This document shows positions 35,161 through 47,225 of a DNA stretch of 64,000 nt, piece after piece. The stretch spans positions 42,453,997-42,517,996 of the forward strand of contig JALGQZ010000002.1 in assembly GCA_023105745.1 (NCBI GenBank), written 5' to 3'. How positions within the stretch are numbered: the stretch's first letter is position 1; every line of letters starts with the position of its first letter. A program made the translations under genes and the position numbers. The DNA is from Austropuccinia psidii. Taxonomy: Eukaryota > Basidiomycota > Pucciniomycetes > Pucciniales > Sphaerophragmiaceae. The notes under the pieces are model-generated. The model did no database searches. It worked only from the letters and a program-made list of their open reading frames with translations, and was not told the origin of the DNA.

Positions 35161-37021
35161 ATGTCATCTTCCAACCCACTTAAATACCGTTCAGGATCTG
35201 TTCATGACTTGTACAGTGAATGTAGCATGGAATATGTTTGAACACAGTCACCAATGAGTCCCAACATTCCACTAACAATTGCTATTGCATCCTAAATGAA
35301 TTTATCAGGTCCCAAAATTCATGTGGGCAATGTAAAGTCTCAAAATTAAAGCACTTGGTCAATCCCAAATATTTCTGTCACTCCAATTCCCCCAAATCCC
35401 ACTAATACACAAATGAATGTGTCTGAGGGACCAGGAAGCACACCAGAAATGTAATCAAAGGCTAATCTGCAATCCAAATTTCTACATGACTTCCTCCTTG
35501 ATCCTGTGGAGTCCCAGGAACCCTTTGAGAGAAGATATAGACATTGCTCAATATTCCCTCAGGATCTCAGGCTCATGTGAGCCATGGAAAATGGGTTTAT
35601 GGTGGGAAACAAAAAAGACCATTGAAAAATTTTACTCAGAGTTGTTTTTTGGAGGGGAATCCTGGATTTATTCTTCATCAAAGTAAGTAATTTCAATTTT
35701 GGAGTAGAACCTTTTTTCACAATATGATATGTTTGTTTGATTGGTAAAATATGGCACCTAAAGGCAAGACAGTCCAATCTCAGGAGCCAATTGAGGATTG
35801 TGAGTATGTTCATTCTTCATGTTTTTTTATTTGTTAACTGATTATTTGCATGGAAGGTGACGAGATTTATGCATCTTTTCCTCTGGTCCATAAAGAAAAC
35901 TTCCCTGGACATCATCATCCATATGGCCCCAAACCAAGAACAGGTCCTGCCAGTTTATCAAGAGAAGAAATGGTGGATGATGAGGATGAGAACATATCTC
36001 TGACTCCAAGAAAAACAAATGATGAACCAACAAAGGAAAATTTCACAGCAAATGAGGAGGGAACTCAGGCAAATAGTGAGTTCACCTACCCTCAAATGCC
36101 CCTTTCCCAGAGTATGCTCAATCAATCCAAGATGAGACAGCAAAGGAACCAGGCTTGAAAATCTCACAATGTGGCAAAAGAAGAGCATGAAATTGTGATT
36201 CAAGTTGCTAGTCCCCAAAGATGTTGTGAATGAGCCATCACGACAAGTGCATTCTCAGGGCTTCCAAAGCTGATGCAAAAATGAGCTCCACAAGATAGGA
36301 CTGATACAGTTCACATGGGACTGGGAGAGCTCATGGAAACATCTGTTCAATAAGTTGATGTCCTTGGTGTTTTACCATACCTTCAGAATTTCACTTGTCA
36401 GCACTTGGTATCATCATTATTTTTGGAACAAGGATGATAATAAATATGGGGTTGTTGCAGCTTTAATGGAGAATTACTCTCTTATGTGAAAGGAGAATGG
36501 AATTAAATTGAAAAGGATGCAGAATATTTGATAAAGAAGAAGGAGAATCAAAGGGTGAGTCATATTATATCTTTCATTGTTGTGAAATAAATTTGATTAT
36601 AATCTAATTGATTATGTGCAGACCTGTGAGTGGCGTCTTGAATGGTGTGATATTGCTAAATTTTCCATTGTAGAATCAGAATTAATTGACCCTTTGGTAT
36701 GTTCAGATACTGAGGAGGTAGTGGAAAATGGTTGTCAAGTTTACCAGAAAGTGGGCCTATGCTGGTGCTCACACTTATTTAATGAGATAGTATTAAAAAT
36801 TTATAGAGACATAGAGTCTTGTAATTGGATTAAAAAAGTGGTAAAATAATATTGATAGATTAGCAGAAATACAATTGATAGATGATGGTGATATTCCTGA
36901 AGTGATATCTTTTCAGGTATTTAATCAAGATTTGCTCAAATTTTGTAGTAAGATGGATACTCTTGCCCTCAAGATACTTGAAATTCTGGCTATTAGCATG
37001 AATGGGGACTCTCTGCAATAA
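35161..37021 (+). pseudogene. Gene 2 of the DNA transposon, copy B
   Basis: Start ATG at 35161 and stop TAA at 37019-37021, by alignment with copy C. Recognisable parts are the acidic block MVDDEDENISL near 35970, then YPQMPLSQSMLNQS. The C-terminal block reads TCEWRLEWCDIAKF and VCSDTEEVVENGCQVYQKVG (36620-36760). Introns are in the same places as in copy C. Frameshifts and stops break it repeatedly. A segment matching copy C 59230-59400 is shortened near 36190. Confidence 0.6.
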
Positions 37022-37362
37022 GTTAGGAAGATAAATATATATTACAGCTACATACTAAGGCTTTTTGAATAATTTGTGCAAGTGTAATACCATCTGATTG
37101 TTATTTCTTAAATCCAACAAGCTGATAAATAAATTAGAATATAAACAATATGATTTTGAATGTACTGTACTATGGTGTCCCTTATCAATATCTGTTTATT
37201 GCTCATGTTCATTGAGGAAATATTGAAGAAGTTCAATCCAGCTCATGGTTTACATAATCATGGACATGTGATGGGGTGAAAAGGAGTTATTAGCTTTGTC
37301 AAAAAGAATTCAGATAATATCAGGAAGGCTCACATAGTTAATGATGGTTTATTTTCTTGGAC
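37022..37362. other. Spacer between convergent genes, copy B
   Basis: AT-rich stretch equivalent to 849-1186 and 60231-60568. No coding or RNA feature seen. Confidence 0.55.
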
Positions 37363-39306
37363 TTATTTGTAAATCAAATTTGGGATTCCCATGGGGGAAA
37401 ATTTCAGAATAGTAATATGATCAGTGAGACAGATGAGCTTGAAAGGTACCTTTCCACATTTTGACCTCAACTGAATGCAGAGTCATATAGTGAGTAGCAT
37501 TCATGGGTCATTGTTGGCCAATACAATGGTGTTGATCAATAGCCCAAGGCTCAATGGCTTGGTTTTAATTGGGCTCCTGGAAAGGTGATGTCAGTTTTAG
37601 AAAATTTGGGTGGAATTTTGGGGGTCCCCTCAACATTAAATAGACAATATTAGTGCAAGTGATGTTGAGGCCTTCTCCAGATGCCTCAATGGATGAAACG
37701 AGTACTTCAAATCCAGGAGTATTGAAATATTTCTACAGGGCCTTCTTCTGGCCTCTTGATGTAATTGTCCCATCAGTTTGTGCTGAAAGGATAGAGTGGT
37801 GGGCAAGTATAATACCAATTCTAGAAGAAACATATTGTCATAATAATTTCATTGGGAATGGATTAATATTATAATTTACTCAAAAATCCAGAGATTTGGT
37901 CCATTGTGAGTAAACAGCTGACTTTGATGGAAATCAGTTTGACTATTTTTTCTGCAGTAGGCTTTAGAGGAGATTTCCAATTTTATTACTCATCATGCAT
38001 TTTTCCACATCAAAAATTGTTTGAGTCATTGTTGAGTTATTTGAAGTGTGCCCCCCTCATGGTCTTACAAAGCCATATTGGCCATTTTTCTAAGTATTAT
38101 ATTATGGTTACAACATATCTGGAGCTTATTAATACTTCTGAAAAATTCCCCTGGTACCTTTGTTTTTGATGATAGGAATTCTTTGTATAATGGATAATGT
38201 TATTTCTGCATTGTTTGTGTGAGTGGGAGAAATTAATATTGATGGCAAATAGTGTTCAGGTATTTTTGATGTGCAGTTTTGGTCCAGAAAAAGCTCAAAT
38301 GGCACAATGCAAATGCAAACTATCATTGCTAGCTTTGGAAAGAATATTCTGGATGAAAGGCGACCAATTATCTTGATCTTAGCTCTGGGGTTTGGTGATG
38401 AACGATATTATGCAAAAAAGGTCATAAATGATGTGGTGAATGGGGGTGTCTGTTGAACATGTTAGAAAGTATAAATGGAGGCTATTAATGGCATGGTCAG
38501 TGGCAGTGTATTGAGAGCAGATATAGCTATAAGATTTGAGAAAGGCTTTTGGATATAATAGCTAATTTTATACATTACAATATCAGGCAGTCAATTTTCT
38601 TCATCCAAAATTACATGATGACAATAGATTTGACAGTATTGGTTTGTTTAAATTGTTGTGTGATAGTATTGTAAGAAGCAATGATGATATAACATTTTAA
38701 GATCCTTGGATCATGAGTGACAAGTGGGGCCATGCTGTATTTTGGCTTGCAGGTCTTCAGGCTTAGAATTCTTGGATATTTCTGATTCCCACTTGATTAT
38801 TAAGTGATGTGGCCAGATGTTAATGGTGGGTGTGGAGCGTTGGGGGTTGGTAATTAGCCACTCCTTGGAGGTACCAAGTAGTGCAATGCCCTGAATGGGC
38901 TTACCTAATCCCATATCACCCACAAGCAGTCCACCAAGAGGGGTATTTCCCAAAAGGAATTCAAATGGGCTGACCATGTTGTTTGTAATTATGTGCTTGG
39001 CGTTGAAAGTGGATCCAGTGGGTGAGGTGGCCAAACGGTTACAGGAAGATTCTCCATTAGGGATTTCTGAATCCCAGAGAAAAGATAGTCCAGTCTTTTG
39101 ATGAGGGAGGAGGGTGGTTTTAATCTTGGGAAGGTCTGATTCACTGGGTAATTGTATCAGTTTTTGCTTTAATGACCAAGAAAAGACAGCTGGATATAAG
39201 GGTGGAGTTGAGCTTGAAGCAGGAGATGTGGTAGTAAATATTTGACATTTACTATGAGAATTACCATCATATTCTCTAGGAATTTTAAGCTTGATGTCAG
39301 GTTGAG
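37363..39306 (-). pseudogene. SNF2 helicase (Rad5/Rad16-like), copy B, most complete
   Basis: The N-terminal part reads LLPHQKTGLSFLWDSE, then NTPLGGLLVGDMGLGKPIQ (motif I, 38711-39034 ORF) and TSKEWLITNPQRSTPTI. Walker A has P where T is expected after GK. Motif II reads VILDEEN instead of DEAH near 38600. The C-terminal half follows at about 37500-38300, matching copies A and C (WNPAIEAQ region near 37560). The product would be about 500-600 aa, small for the family, with no RING finger visible. The stop codon is a TAA at 37363-37365. Multiple stops make it non-functional. It is the only copy in the window that shows the ATP-binding half. Confidence 0.75.
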
Positions 39307-40717
39307 TCTATGATAAAAGTAATATAATTGTATTTACAACTTTTAACTATGACTGTGATGCGGTAAAAAGGATTTAAAATAGATTTATGAGGTTTAAAGA
39401 TGGTTTAATTCAAGAATAAAAGGGCTTTACTACATTAAATATGGTGGTGATGGGCACTGTTGAAAGCCCTGGGTGCAGCTTTACCTGTTGGATTACAATC
39501 ATAAAGACTACAATACTTCTGAATTAAGAGTATACCGGATTATGTTCCAAGATTATAACTGTTTTTGACATTTGTACTACTTAGGAATTCAAGAGCAGGA
39601 TGATGAAAATAATTCTGGCTGTGAAAAGCCTCCTTTTTATCATGAAATGGGGTGGAAAGGGTGCTAGACCTTTCCACATAGAGGAAGTAAAGATTTTTCA
39701 CTCTCTGAGACAGGCTTGTTGTTTGCAAAGACCTGTATTAACCTGTATTGGGCTCAGATGTGGTTTTAAAACCACATCTGGGCAGTTTTCACCAATACAG
39801 GGTGAAATTTTCATCTAGGGACTTCACAGCCTGATTCTGATGTGTATGACGCGTAGAATGCTGTACAGAAATTGTATGGGACCCCAGTATTGACTGAAAT
39901 ATGAGGTATTGAAGTAAAAACAAGCTCCTTTGTCTACTTGACACCTCATATTCATGATTATGGGATATTATCCCATGGTAAGGCTGTATATGACAGCAGG
40001 TGGGAATCTGACCTTAAAACATCCATACCTTTGTCAATTCTTGAGATATCAACCTCAAAATTGGCTCGGTGTTTAGCCCTGAATGTGCTCTACACAATGG
40101 TACCTTATTTGATATGGGTATCATTCAATATGGCAAAGTTATCCCATGTACAAGATTTTTGTACATTTGCGTGGTCTAGGAAAAAAGCTGTATTGAGCTT
40201 ATTTGCCCCATAACCTGTGTTCTAGTTGAGCTATGGGGAAATGGATGACACCATCAGATAGCCCTGATTGTTCACTTTCCAAAAAGACCCCACTTTAGGT
40301 ATCTCATCCTAAAACTGCAAAAGTTAGTTCAGAGGGGAATGTTTTGTTCACCCTTGTTTGGCATGTATTTGGCCATAACTCAAGTGATACTGGTGCTAGC
40401 TCAGTTTGGCTAGTATCATTGGATAGCCCTGGCTTAGAGATTCATTTTGAAAACCCATTTGATGGGTTTAAGCCTCTCCTTCTGGATTTTAGATGTGAGG
40501 TGAAAATCAAGGTTTATGCTCAGCAATAACTTTGTTATTCTTTGTCCTATGGTGATGGGACTTATATTTTAAAAAAGGAATGAGGTTCCTCTTTTGTTTG
40601 ATACCTTTTGAGCTGATTTGGGTCAGCTCCATGTTTTGGTGGTATCTTGGATATACCATTGGTTTATGGTATTTTTGATGTCATGCTTGTGCTCTGGTTT
40701 TGAGTCACAGGCTGACA
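39307..40717 (-). repeat. Probable 3' LTR of gypsy 2 (left edge unresolved)
   Basis: The right edge is clear: the plus strand ends GGCTGACA at 40717, beside a purine tract, so the LTR would begin TGTCAGCC in element sense. The left edge is not visible, and no second copy exists in the window to align. It contains a long palindrome (39742-39801). No gene is seen. Confidence 0.5.
39742..39801. repeat. Nested perfect palindrome
   Basis: A 26-bp perfect palindrome (39755-39780; half-site CAGATGTGGTTTT) lies inside outer arms CCTGTATTGG (39742-39751) and CCAATACAGG (39792-39801). Confidence 0.85.
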
Positions 40718-40741
40718 TACCCTCCCTCTAAAAAAGGCTCA

Positions 40742-43700
40742 TCATTTATGAGACTGTTCACTCCTTCTAGAGGCCCTGAATCTTCTTAAATGAAGTTTCC
40801 CATCTGGTATGGCATCTTCTGCCAACCATTTGTCTTTATCAGCTGTTTGGTTCCTGAATCTGACCAAATATTGTCTTTGATCCTTCCCATTAAGTCTGAT
40901 CTTCCTGGCCCTGATGTTCTCACTCACAGGTCCTGGAGAGTCCTCTACTTCCACTATGTCTGGTGGTGTCAGGCTCTTCTTCCTGGAGTGGAATTTACCC
41001 TCTTCTGTTTGGAAGTATGGCTTGACCAAGCCCACTGGAAAGACTGGGTGTTTCCTGGAAAACTCCTCTGTGAGCTTGACTTCCACTGCATTCTTGCTTA
41101 CCAACTTAATGATAGTGAAGAGCCCTACAAATGAGTCTCTCATCTTCTTGGGTCCTTTAAGATTGTTGAAGTTCAGTGTAGACACTAACACCTGGTCGCC
41201 TTCCTTAAAGTCAGGTTCCATGTGTGTCTTGTCCCACCTCTGCTTATTATAATCTTTTGCCTCAGCTATGCATTTAGCAGCTGAGTCACAAGCTCTCTTC
41301 CACATATCATGGAAGTCTTTGGCTGTGGGGTGGATGGTCAGAAGATTCTTCTTCAAGTGATCCACTGGCCACAAGGTATTCCACCCTTTCTCTACCAGTG
41401 CAGGTGTTTTTCCTGTGGTTGAGTGCTGACTTGAATTATAAGCCAGTTGGACAGCTGGTAGAAGGGTAACCCAGTCATGGGTATATCCCTCATGGTCCTT
41501 GTATTCCATGCCATAGGCACAGAACCTCCTAAGGATGTCCTCCATTGTTTGGATCATCCTCTCTGCTAGGCCATTTGTTTGTGGTAGGTAAGATGTGGAA
41601 AAAGCAAGCTTGGTGCCAAGCATGTCATACAAGTTGGTCCAAAGTTCAGATGTTAATTTTGGGTCCCTATCACTAATGATGATCTTAGGGACTCCATTGG
41701 TAGATATGATGTTATTCCAAAATAACAGAGCAGTATCCATGGCTGTGTCCTCCTTGTGGCATGGTAGACACCGCATGCTCTTACTGAACCTATCAACTAT
41801 GATCAAGCAGGCATTGTAGTTTTCTTTGCCTCCTGGGACAAGTCCTGTAACCCAGTCCATGTTGATGGTTTCCCATGGGTGTTTGGGTTCTTCTATATGT
41901 TGAAGTAACCCATACTTCTTCCCATGTTTCCTATTTGCCTTTTGGCATCTTTGACAAGTTTTGATGTGTTCACTAAACTCTTGTTCCCACTTGGGCCACC
42001 AAGCTGTGCTTGCTACCCTCTCCTTGGTCCTGTATTCACTCATGTGTCCCATATAGGGGCAGTCATGGCATTCCTGCAGGATCAGAGATATGTGGTCCCT
42101 GTCTACCACTGTGAGTGCACTTGTGTGTTTTTCTCTGTGGTAGAGCAGGCCATCTATAAGGAAGAGCTTGTTATCCTTATAGGCTATCAACCAGGGTTCT
42201 TCCAGCTGGGATTCCAGTTCTGGACTCCTGTACTTTTGTTGAAGGAGTTTTACTAATATGCTACACTGTTTGTGTTTGGCATAAGACTTCAGTACTGCAC
42301 TAAAAAATTCATTTTGCAGTTCTGAGGAACTTATTCCCAATATTGGAGTTTCTGTTTCCTCTGAATCAGTGTTTCCACTGTCAAGGGTACCACTTCCTGG
42401 TGCCCATTCAGAAAATCTGAAGTTCTTCCTCCTATCTATTTCCATGCAATGGATAGGGATCTTGGCTGCAACTTCAGGGGAATAAGCTGGATTGCTCTTG
42501 AAATTATCCAGTGGCCATCTGCTAAGGCCATCTGAATTGGTATGACTTTTACCTTCTTTGTATATGATGGTCATGTTCCTTCTATAATCTTTGATGGCTA
42601 TTTGCCATCTCAGCATGTATCTATTTGTAATCTTCATGTTCAGTAAAGACTTCAAGGCTGTGCAGTCTGTGTAGACTTCAAAGACTGCACCCTCCAGATA
42701 ATAATGGAGTTTCTCTAGAGCCCAGACTAGACATAGAAATTCAGTCTGGGTGGCCCCATACCTGGCTTCTGAAAATTTCAGTTGCCTAGAAATGTAACAT
42801 ATTACTCCCTCTCTTGATTCACCATCCAGTATTTGTCTTTGGTGAAGAGCTGCTCCTACGCCTTGGCTACATGCTGCATTTATATATAACTTGAATGGTA
42901 GTTCAAAGTCAGGAAAGATGAGTACAGGTGCATTTGTGAGGTCATGTTTGATCCTCTCATATGCATCCCTTCTTTCCTTGGTAATTTCAAAAACTACATC
43001 TTTTGAACACAACTTGTATAAGCTACTAGTTATGTGGGCAAAATTCTTGATGTGGTTTCTATAGTAGCTAGCAAACCCAAGGAAAGATAGCATCTCTTTG
43101 ATAATCTTTGGTACTGGCTTCTGCAGTACTGCTGGAACTTTGTTCTGGTCAATTGCCAGACTAAGACCTGAGACTTTATGTCCTAGAGCTAGTAGCTCTT
43201 GTTGGCCAAAATTACACTTTTTTAGTGAAATCTTCAGATTGATGGGTGTACATTTACTTAGCACTCTGTCTATGTACTGTACATGGTCTTCCCATGTCTC
43301 TGAGTATATAATGATATCATCAATATATACCCCCATCCAGCCTTCCAATATCTTTGCTTCAAATATTGGGTCCATCATCCTTTGAAAGTGGGCTGGTGCG
43401 TTTTTGATGCCAAATGGCATCCTGGTGTACTCATATATGCCCATATCACATATTATTCTGAGTAATTTTATGGAGTTTGGTTTAACTCCATTTTGGTTGA
43501 AGCCTTTCATACAGTTCATCTTTGTTATGTTTTTGGCTTTTGCCAGTTTATCCAAGGCATGAGGTATCCTTGGTATAGGGTACCTGTCTGCTTTAGTGTA
43601 GTTAATCAGAGCTCTGAAGTCTCCACACAGTCTAGAATTGCCATCATGCCAGGTTATTAGGACAGGAGTAGTTAGTTCCACTATTTCATTATGTCCAATC

Positions 43701-44235
43701 TTCCTGATGACGTCCATGTCCAAGAGCTCATTGATACGTTTCTCAATTTCTTTCCTGGTTTCCAGGCTTTCTGGATAAGGAGGTCTCCTAAGCATGGGTG
43801 GATAAGGTCTTTCCACATCCAGATATAGTTCTATATCATGGCCTTTGATCTTGCCTAATGGTTCTTCACCAATGGCAAATGCTGGTCTGTTCTTTCTCAG
43901 AATCTTCAGTAAACTTAGTTTTTGTTTATTGGTGAGGGTAGGCCTAAACTGTCCCTCTCTGATTTCATTCAGAAGTTCTTCCAGTGGATCTTGAGAAGAT
44001 ATATGGTATATATCAAGTGAAATTTTCTTTTCCTTGTTGGTACCAATGGTAATGTGCCTATTTTTACTGTTGTAAATATCTATGCCATTCCTCCTCTGGT
44101 AGTCTGTTCCCAGTAAGATCCCTTGGATGTGGGCATCATCAAGCACTACAAAATCTGGATTGAGTCTAATATTACCCTTCCTGTGGGGTATAATTATCTC
44201 TTTGATAATTGTACCAATGGAGGTCGTCTACCCTG
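40742..44235 (-). pseudogene. pol: Pol of gypsy 2 (protease end, RT, RNase H, integrase, chromodomain)
   Basis: A 1134-aa open frame (44146-40742) continues from gag-protease after a frameshift near 44215-44235. In order: protease tail ([17 protein letters not shown]), RT at about residues 110-300 with [17 protein letters not shown] and VYIDDIIIY (about 275), RNase H, integrase zinc finger (CHDCPYMGH...CQRCQK) and DDE core (NMDWVTG at about 762, [16 protein letters not shown]). The chromodomain-like end reads [22 protein letters not shown] motif A reads [11 protein letters not shown] where gypsy 3 has [11 protein letters not shown], so the catalytic Asp is Asn. RNase H reads LYINAAC where gypsy 3 has LYIDACG, again Asp to Asn. 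The enzyme would be inactive despite the long frame. Confidence 0.9.
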
Positions 44236-46396
44236 AGGCAATTTAAAGTTCTTTGCCTTGGTGGGCAAGAGCTGCTTTTCCCAATTTGGGAAATGGTTAT
44301 CCAGATAATTTTGGGCCACTATGGAGCAGTGTGCCCCACTATCAATGATCAATGGATGTTGAGCATTGTCAATCCAGACAGTCATTTTGGTGGCTGTTCC
44401 ATGTATGTATGCCATCCCTTTGGTTGGTGTAACAAGGAATGTTTGTTCATCTTGTGTGTGTTTGCACAAGTTTTTATTGGAAGTATCCTGTGGCATGCCT
44501 GCTTCCAACTGTATATCCTGAATTTCTAATGGGGTTTCCTCTTGGTATTCTACTAGAAATTCTTCTTTTGGGTCTTGGTCATCATCAGATAGTTCTCTGA
44601 TGGCATTACCCATAGAGTCTGATTCAGAATCTTCTGTTGGGGATTCCTCCTCTGGGACTTTCGCAATGGCATAGACTTTTTTCTTTTCCTTTGGGCAGTT
44701 GTTGGCATAGTGGTCTGTTGAACCACAATTATGACAAGAATTTTTCTTCTTTTTCACCTCTGCCACTCTTTCTTTGGGTTTGTCTTTAAACTCTACCCTG
44801 AAAGGTTGTTTCTCTCTGAAACCACTTCTCTTATATGGGGTGAATTTCCCTATATTAGTTCTCTTTCTTATGTCTTGTAAGGTATTAGCAATGTCATCTA
44901 GAGTGCAATTTTGGTTGCATCTGCATTTTACTGCTTGCTCTAGTTCTCCTGGAAGTTGTGTCAGAAGTTTGTGATTCCTCATTTGGATGTTCATCTGAGG
45001 GTCAATGGCATTAAGTCTTTCAGAATGCCTAAGACACCACTCATATGGATCTTTGTCCACAGAGTATTTGTCATTGTCAAATGACATGGTCCTTTGCCAT
45101 ATAGAAGTTCCATTACTGTACTTTTGAATGATTTGACTCTTCCACCATGGCCAGTTTCTTCTGCCATGGATTTCTTTCATTTCTGTGTACCATATACTAG
45201 CGTGAACTTTGAATTCTGTATTTAATCTAGCAGTAATCCAGTAATCTGGTATGCTAGGTACATCAATGAAGAGTCCATCAATATAATATATGAGTTCCAT
45301 ATGATCATATTTTCCTGTTCCAGAGAATTTGGGCCAGCTTGAGGCCTCAGGAAGCTGTTTTAAGGCTTCCTTCTCTGAATAAGACATGCCATATCCATCC
45401 TGGTATTGTGATGGAGATCTTGCCTTATTCATCAACATGGCATCTGGTTTGATTCCATCTGGTTGATATGGATTTTCCATAACTTGGCCTTGTGGTCGGG
45501 GCTTCAAGTTATGGTTGACATTAAACAGTTTTTTTATGTCTTGGTCCAGAAAATACCAGTCCCTTCCGCTGTGGTGTTGGTCTTCAAAGACTAGATTCAG
45601 TCTTTTGTTGGTTTTTTCATAGGCTTTGCTCAATTAAGCATGTCCTTCTTGAAGATTTTTAATTATTAAATCCATGGAGGCTGTTAATTTCTTCATCCTC
45701 TCATGGCTTGCTTCAAGTTCTGAAAACAGCTTTGCAGATTGCTCAGCATATTGGGACATTTGTACCCACAGTGTATCACTGTTGATGTTACTCTCAGAGG
45801 TGATATTGTTATGTTCAGTCTGAGTGGGGGTAATGTTTCTATTACTAGGACTACTGATTCTAGAGTGGTTTACAACTACCCTGGTGCTTGTGCACTTCTT
45901 TCACCAAATCCAATAGTTTCTGGATCATGGGGTCTCATTTTTTCTGCCTTTGGCTGAAAGAGGTTTTGTTTTTCCCATTGTATCCTTTTCTTCTCCTGCA
46001 AACCTCCTGGAATTGTGAAGAGTGGTGACTCTTGGTCATTGATCTGTTGGTGTCTGAGTGGTGTGAAGCCACTGGAGAGCTGATTTGGCCTGCTCCTTGT
46101 GAGCCTGAAGGAATCTGAGTAGGCCCTGTCTGGGTTAACTTTTCTTCCATATCTAGGATAGTGGCTTGATTCTCCCTTATTCTCTGTGCCCTTGCCTCCA
46201 GGAGTCTGAACTGCCTGGTAGGATTCCAAATTTTGGTGATTATCATAAGGTCTTTGAAGTCTATCTCTTTGAGAGAGATCTTCTGGCAACTTGCTCCAAG
46301 TTCTGCCCAGTGAGATGCCAGGTTGAACCTCTTGATGTCCATGCTCCATTGGAATAGGTCCTTGAGGAGTTGGTGGATCTGAAGAACTGGATCCAT
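44194..46396 (-). pseudogene. gag: Gag and start of protease, gypsy 2
   Basis: The upstream ORF (46396-45935) starts MDPVLQIHQLLKDLFQW and is followed, after a frame change, by a coiled-coil-like segment (LFSELEASHERMKKL). A TAA at 45634-45636 separates it from the main ORF (45633-44194). That ORF holds the capsid-like domain (WPKFSGTGKYDHMELIYYID, then KDPYEWCLRHSERLNAI) and a CCHC knuckle (CHNCGSTDHYANNC). The protease start (LIIDSGAHCSIV) has a DSG active site. The capsid-like part aligns with gypsy 3 (WPTFTAEGEYDHMSFIKTID). It would assemble the particle if repaired by nature; here it is broken at three places. Confidence 0.85.
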
Positions 46397-46488
46397 GTCT
46401 TTCCAGTCCTCTGGTTTGAGGTCTTCATTGAATTGGAGTGTTAATAGCAGGGTTGATATTATCTCCCTTGTAAGGTTTGACTATGAAA

Positions 46489-46522
46489 CAATAAGTAAAA
46501 ATTACTAATATTTTACTTATTG
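46489..46522. repeat. 12-bp inverted repeat
   Basis: CAATAAGTAAAA (46489-46500) and TTTTACTTATTG (46511-46522), perfect, with a 10-nt loop. It lies about 90 bp upstream of the gypsy 2 gag start in element sense. Confidence 0.8.
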
Positions 46523-47217
46523 TACTATGAATGTCCTTATGAATGAAATAAATAAGATAAAAAATCATTATAATAATAAAGAATTATTATAATTATGGCG
46601 TAAAATTAATTATATTATTAATAAAATATAATAATATAATTTATATTATAAAATATAATATAATAAAATAAATATATTAATATAAAATAATTAATATATT
46701 TAAAAGCACTTTATTATTGTTACGAACAAATAATAAAGGCGTAAAAAATTGTCTTTAATTAATAAAAAACAACTAATAACAATAATATTACCAATATTAA
46801 AGCTATAAATTAATATAAATACTATTTATATTAATTGAAGAATTATTAAAATAATAATAAAGAGAAAATTATTATAATAAGAGAAAATAACCTACTTTTA
46901 ACACTTAATGTAATAATTTTGAAATATTTTACGCCAAAAAATATAAATACAACCTTTTCAAATTGTATTTACAATAAAAATAAAGAAAAATTACTAATAT
47001 TCTTGATTTTTATGTGGAAATGAGTTTTTAGAGAGATTTTTAGCAAAAACAATTAAATAAATGATTCAATCACGTCAAAATAGATGATTATAACAAGGTG
47101 GTCTTTGGTCTTTAATAATATAATGGTTTTATATATAAAGGATAAAGAAATTACCTTTGATTTAATTGATTTAATGTTTTTGATGCGTCTGAGGGGAAAA
47201 TAGAGTAAAAAGAGCTC

Positions 47218-47225
47218 TATTTATA
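47218..47225 (-). promoter_or_regulatory. TATA box in the LTR-like region
   Basis: The minus strand reads TATAAATAGAGCTC, pointing toward gypsy 2 gag, about 1245 bp from the LTR edge at 48470. Confidence 0.55.

Larger units (their letters stand above)
27951..39306 (-). mobile_element. DNA transposon copy B (oldest, interrupted)
   Basis: Collinear with copy C: transposase (-), gene 2 (+), SNF2 (-). The transposase 3' end and the terminal region are missing because copy A inserted here. It also carries the insertion at 30139-33690. It is the most diverged copy, matching its place at the bottom of the nest. The right boundary is uncertain, between 39306 and the LTR-like region of gypsy 2. Confidence 0.75.
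40718..46396 (-). mobile_element. Gypsy 2: degenerate Ty3/gypsy chromovirus
   Basis: Order gag, protease, RT, RNase H, integrase and chromodomain on the minus strand, with a polypurine tract at 40718-40735 (TTTTTTAGAGGGAGGG). The 5' LTR is not identified. Frameshifts, an in-frame stop and lost catalytic residues show it is dead. It is related to gypsy 3 but well diverged. Confidence 0.85.

Noticed and set aside
39467..39476. GCCCTGGGTG as the right terminus of copy B
   Set aside because: It resembles the inverse of CACCAGGGC, but no subterminal palindrome or GTCAAGC repeats lie beside it and no duplication can be tested.
40790..41252. Plus-strand frames over gypsy 2 integrase
   Set aside because: Antisense shadows of a recognised integrase/chromodomain region.
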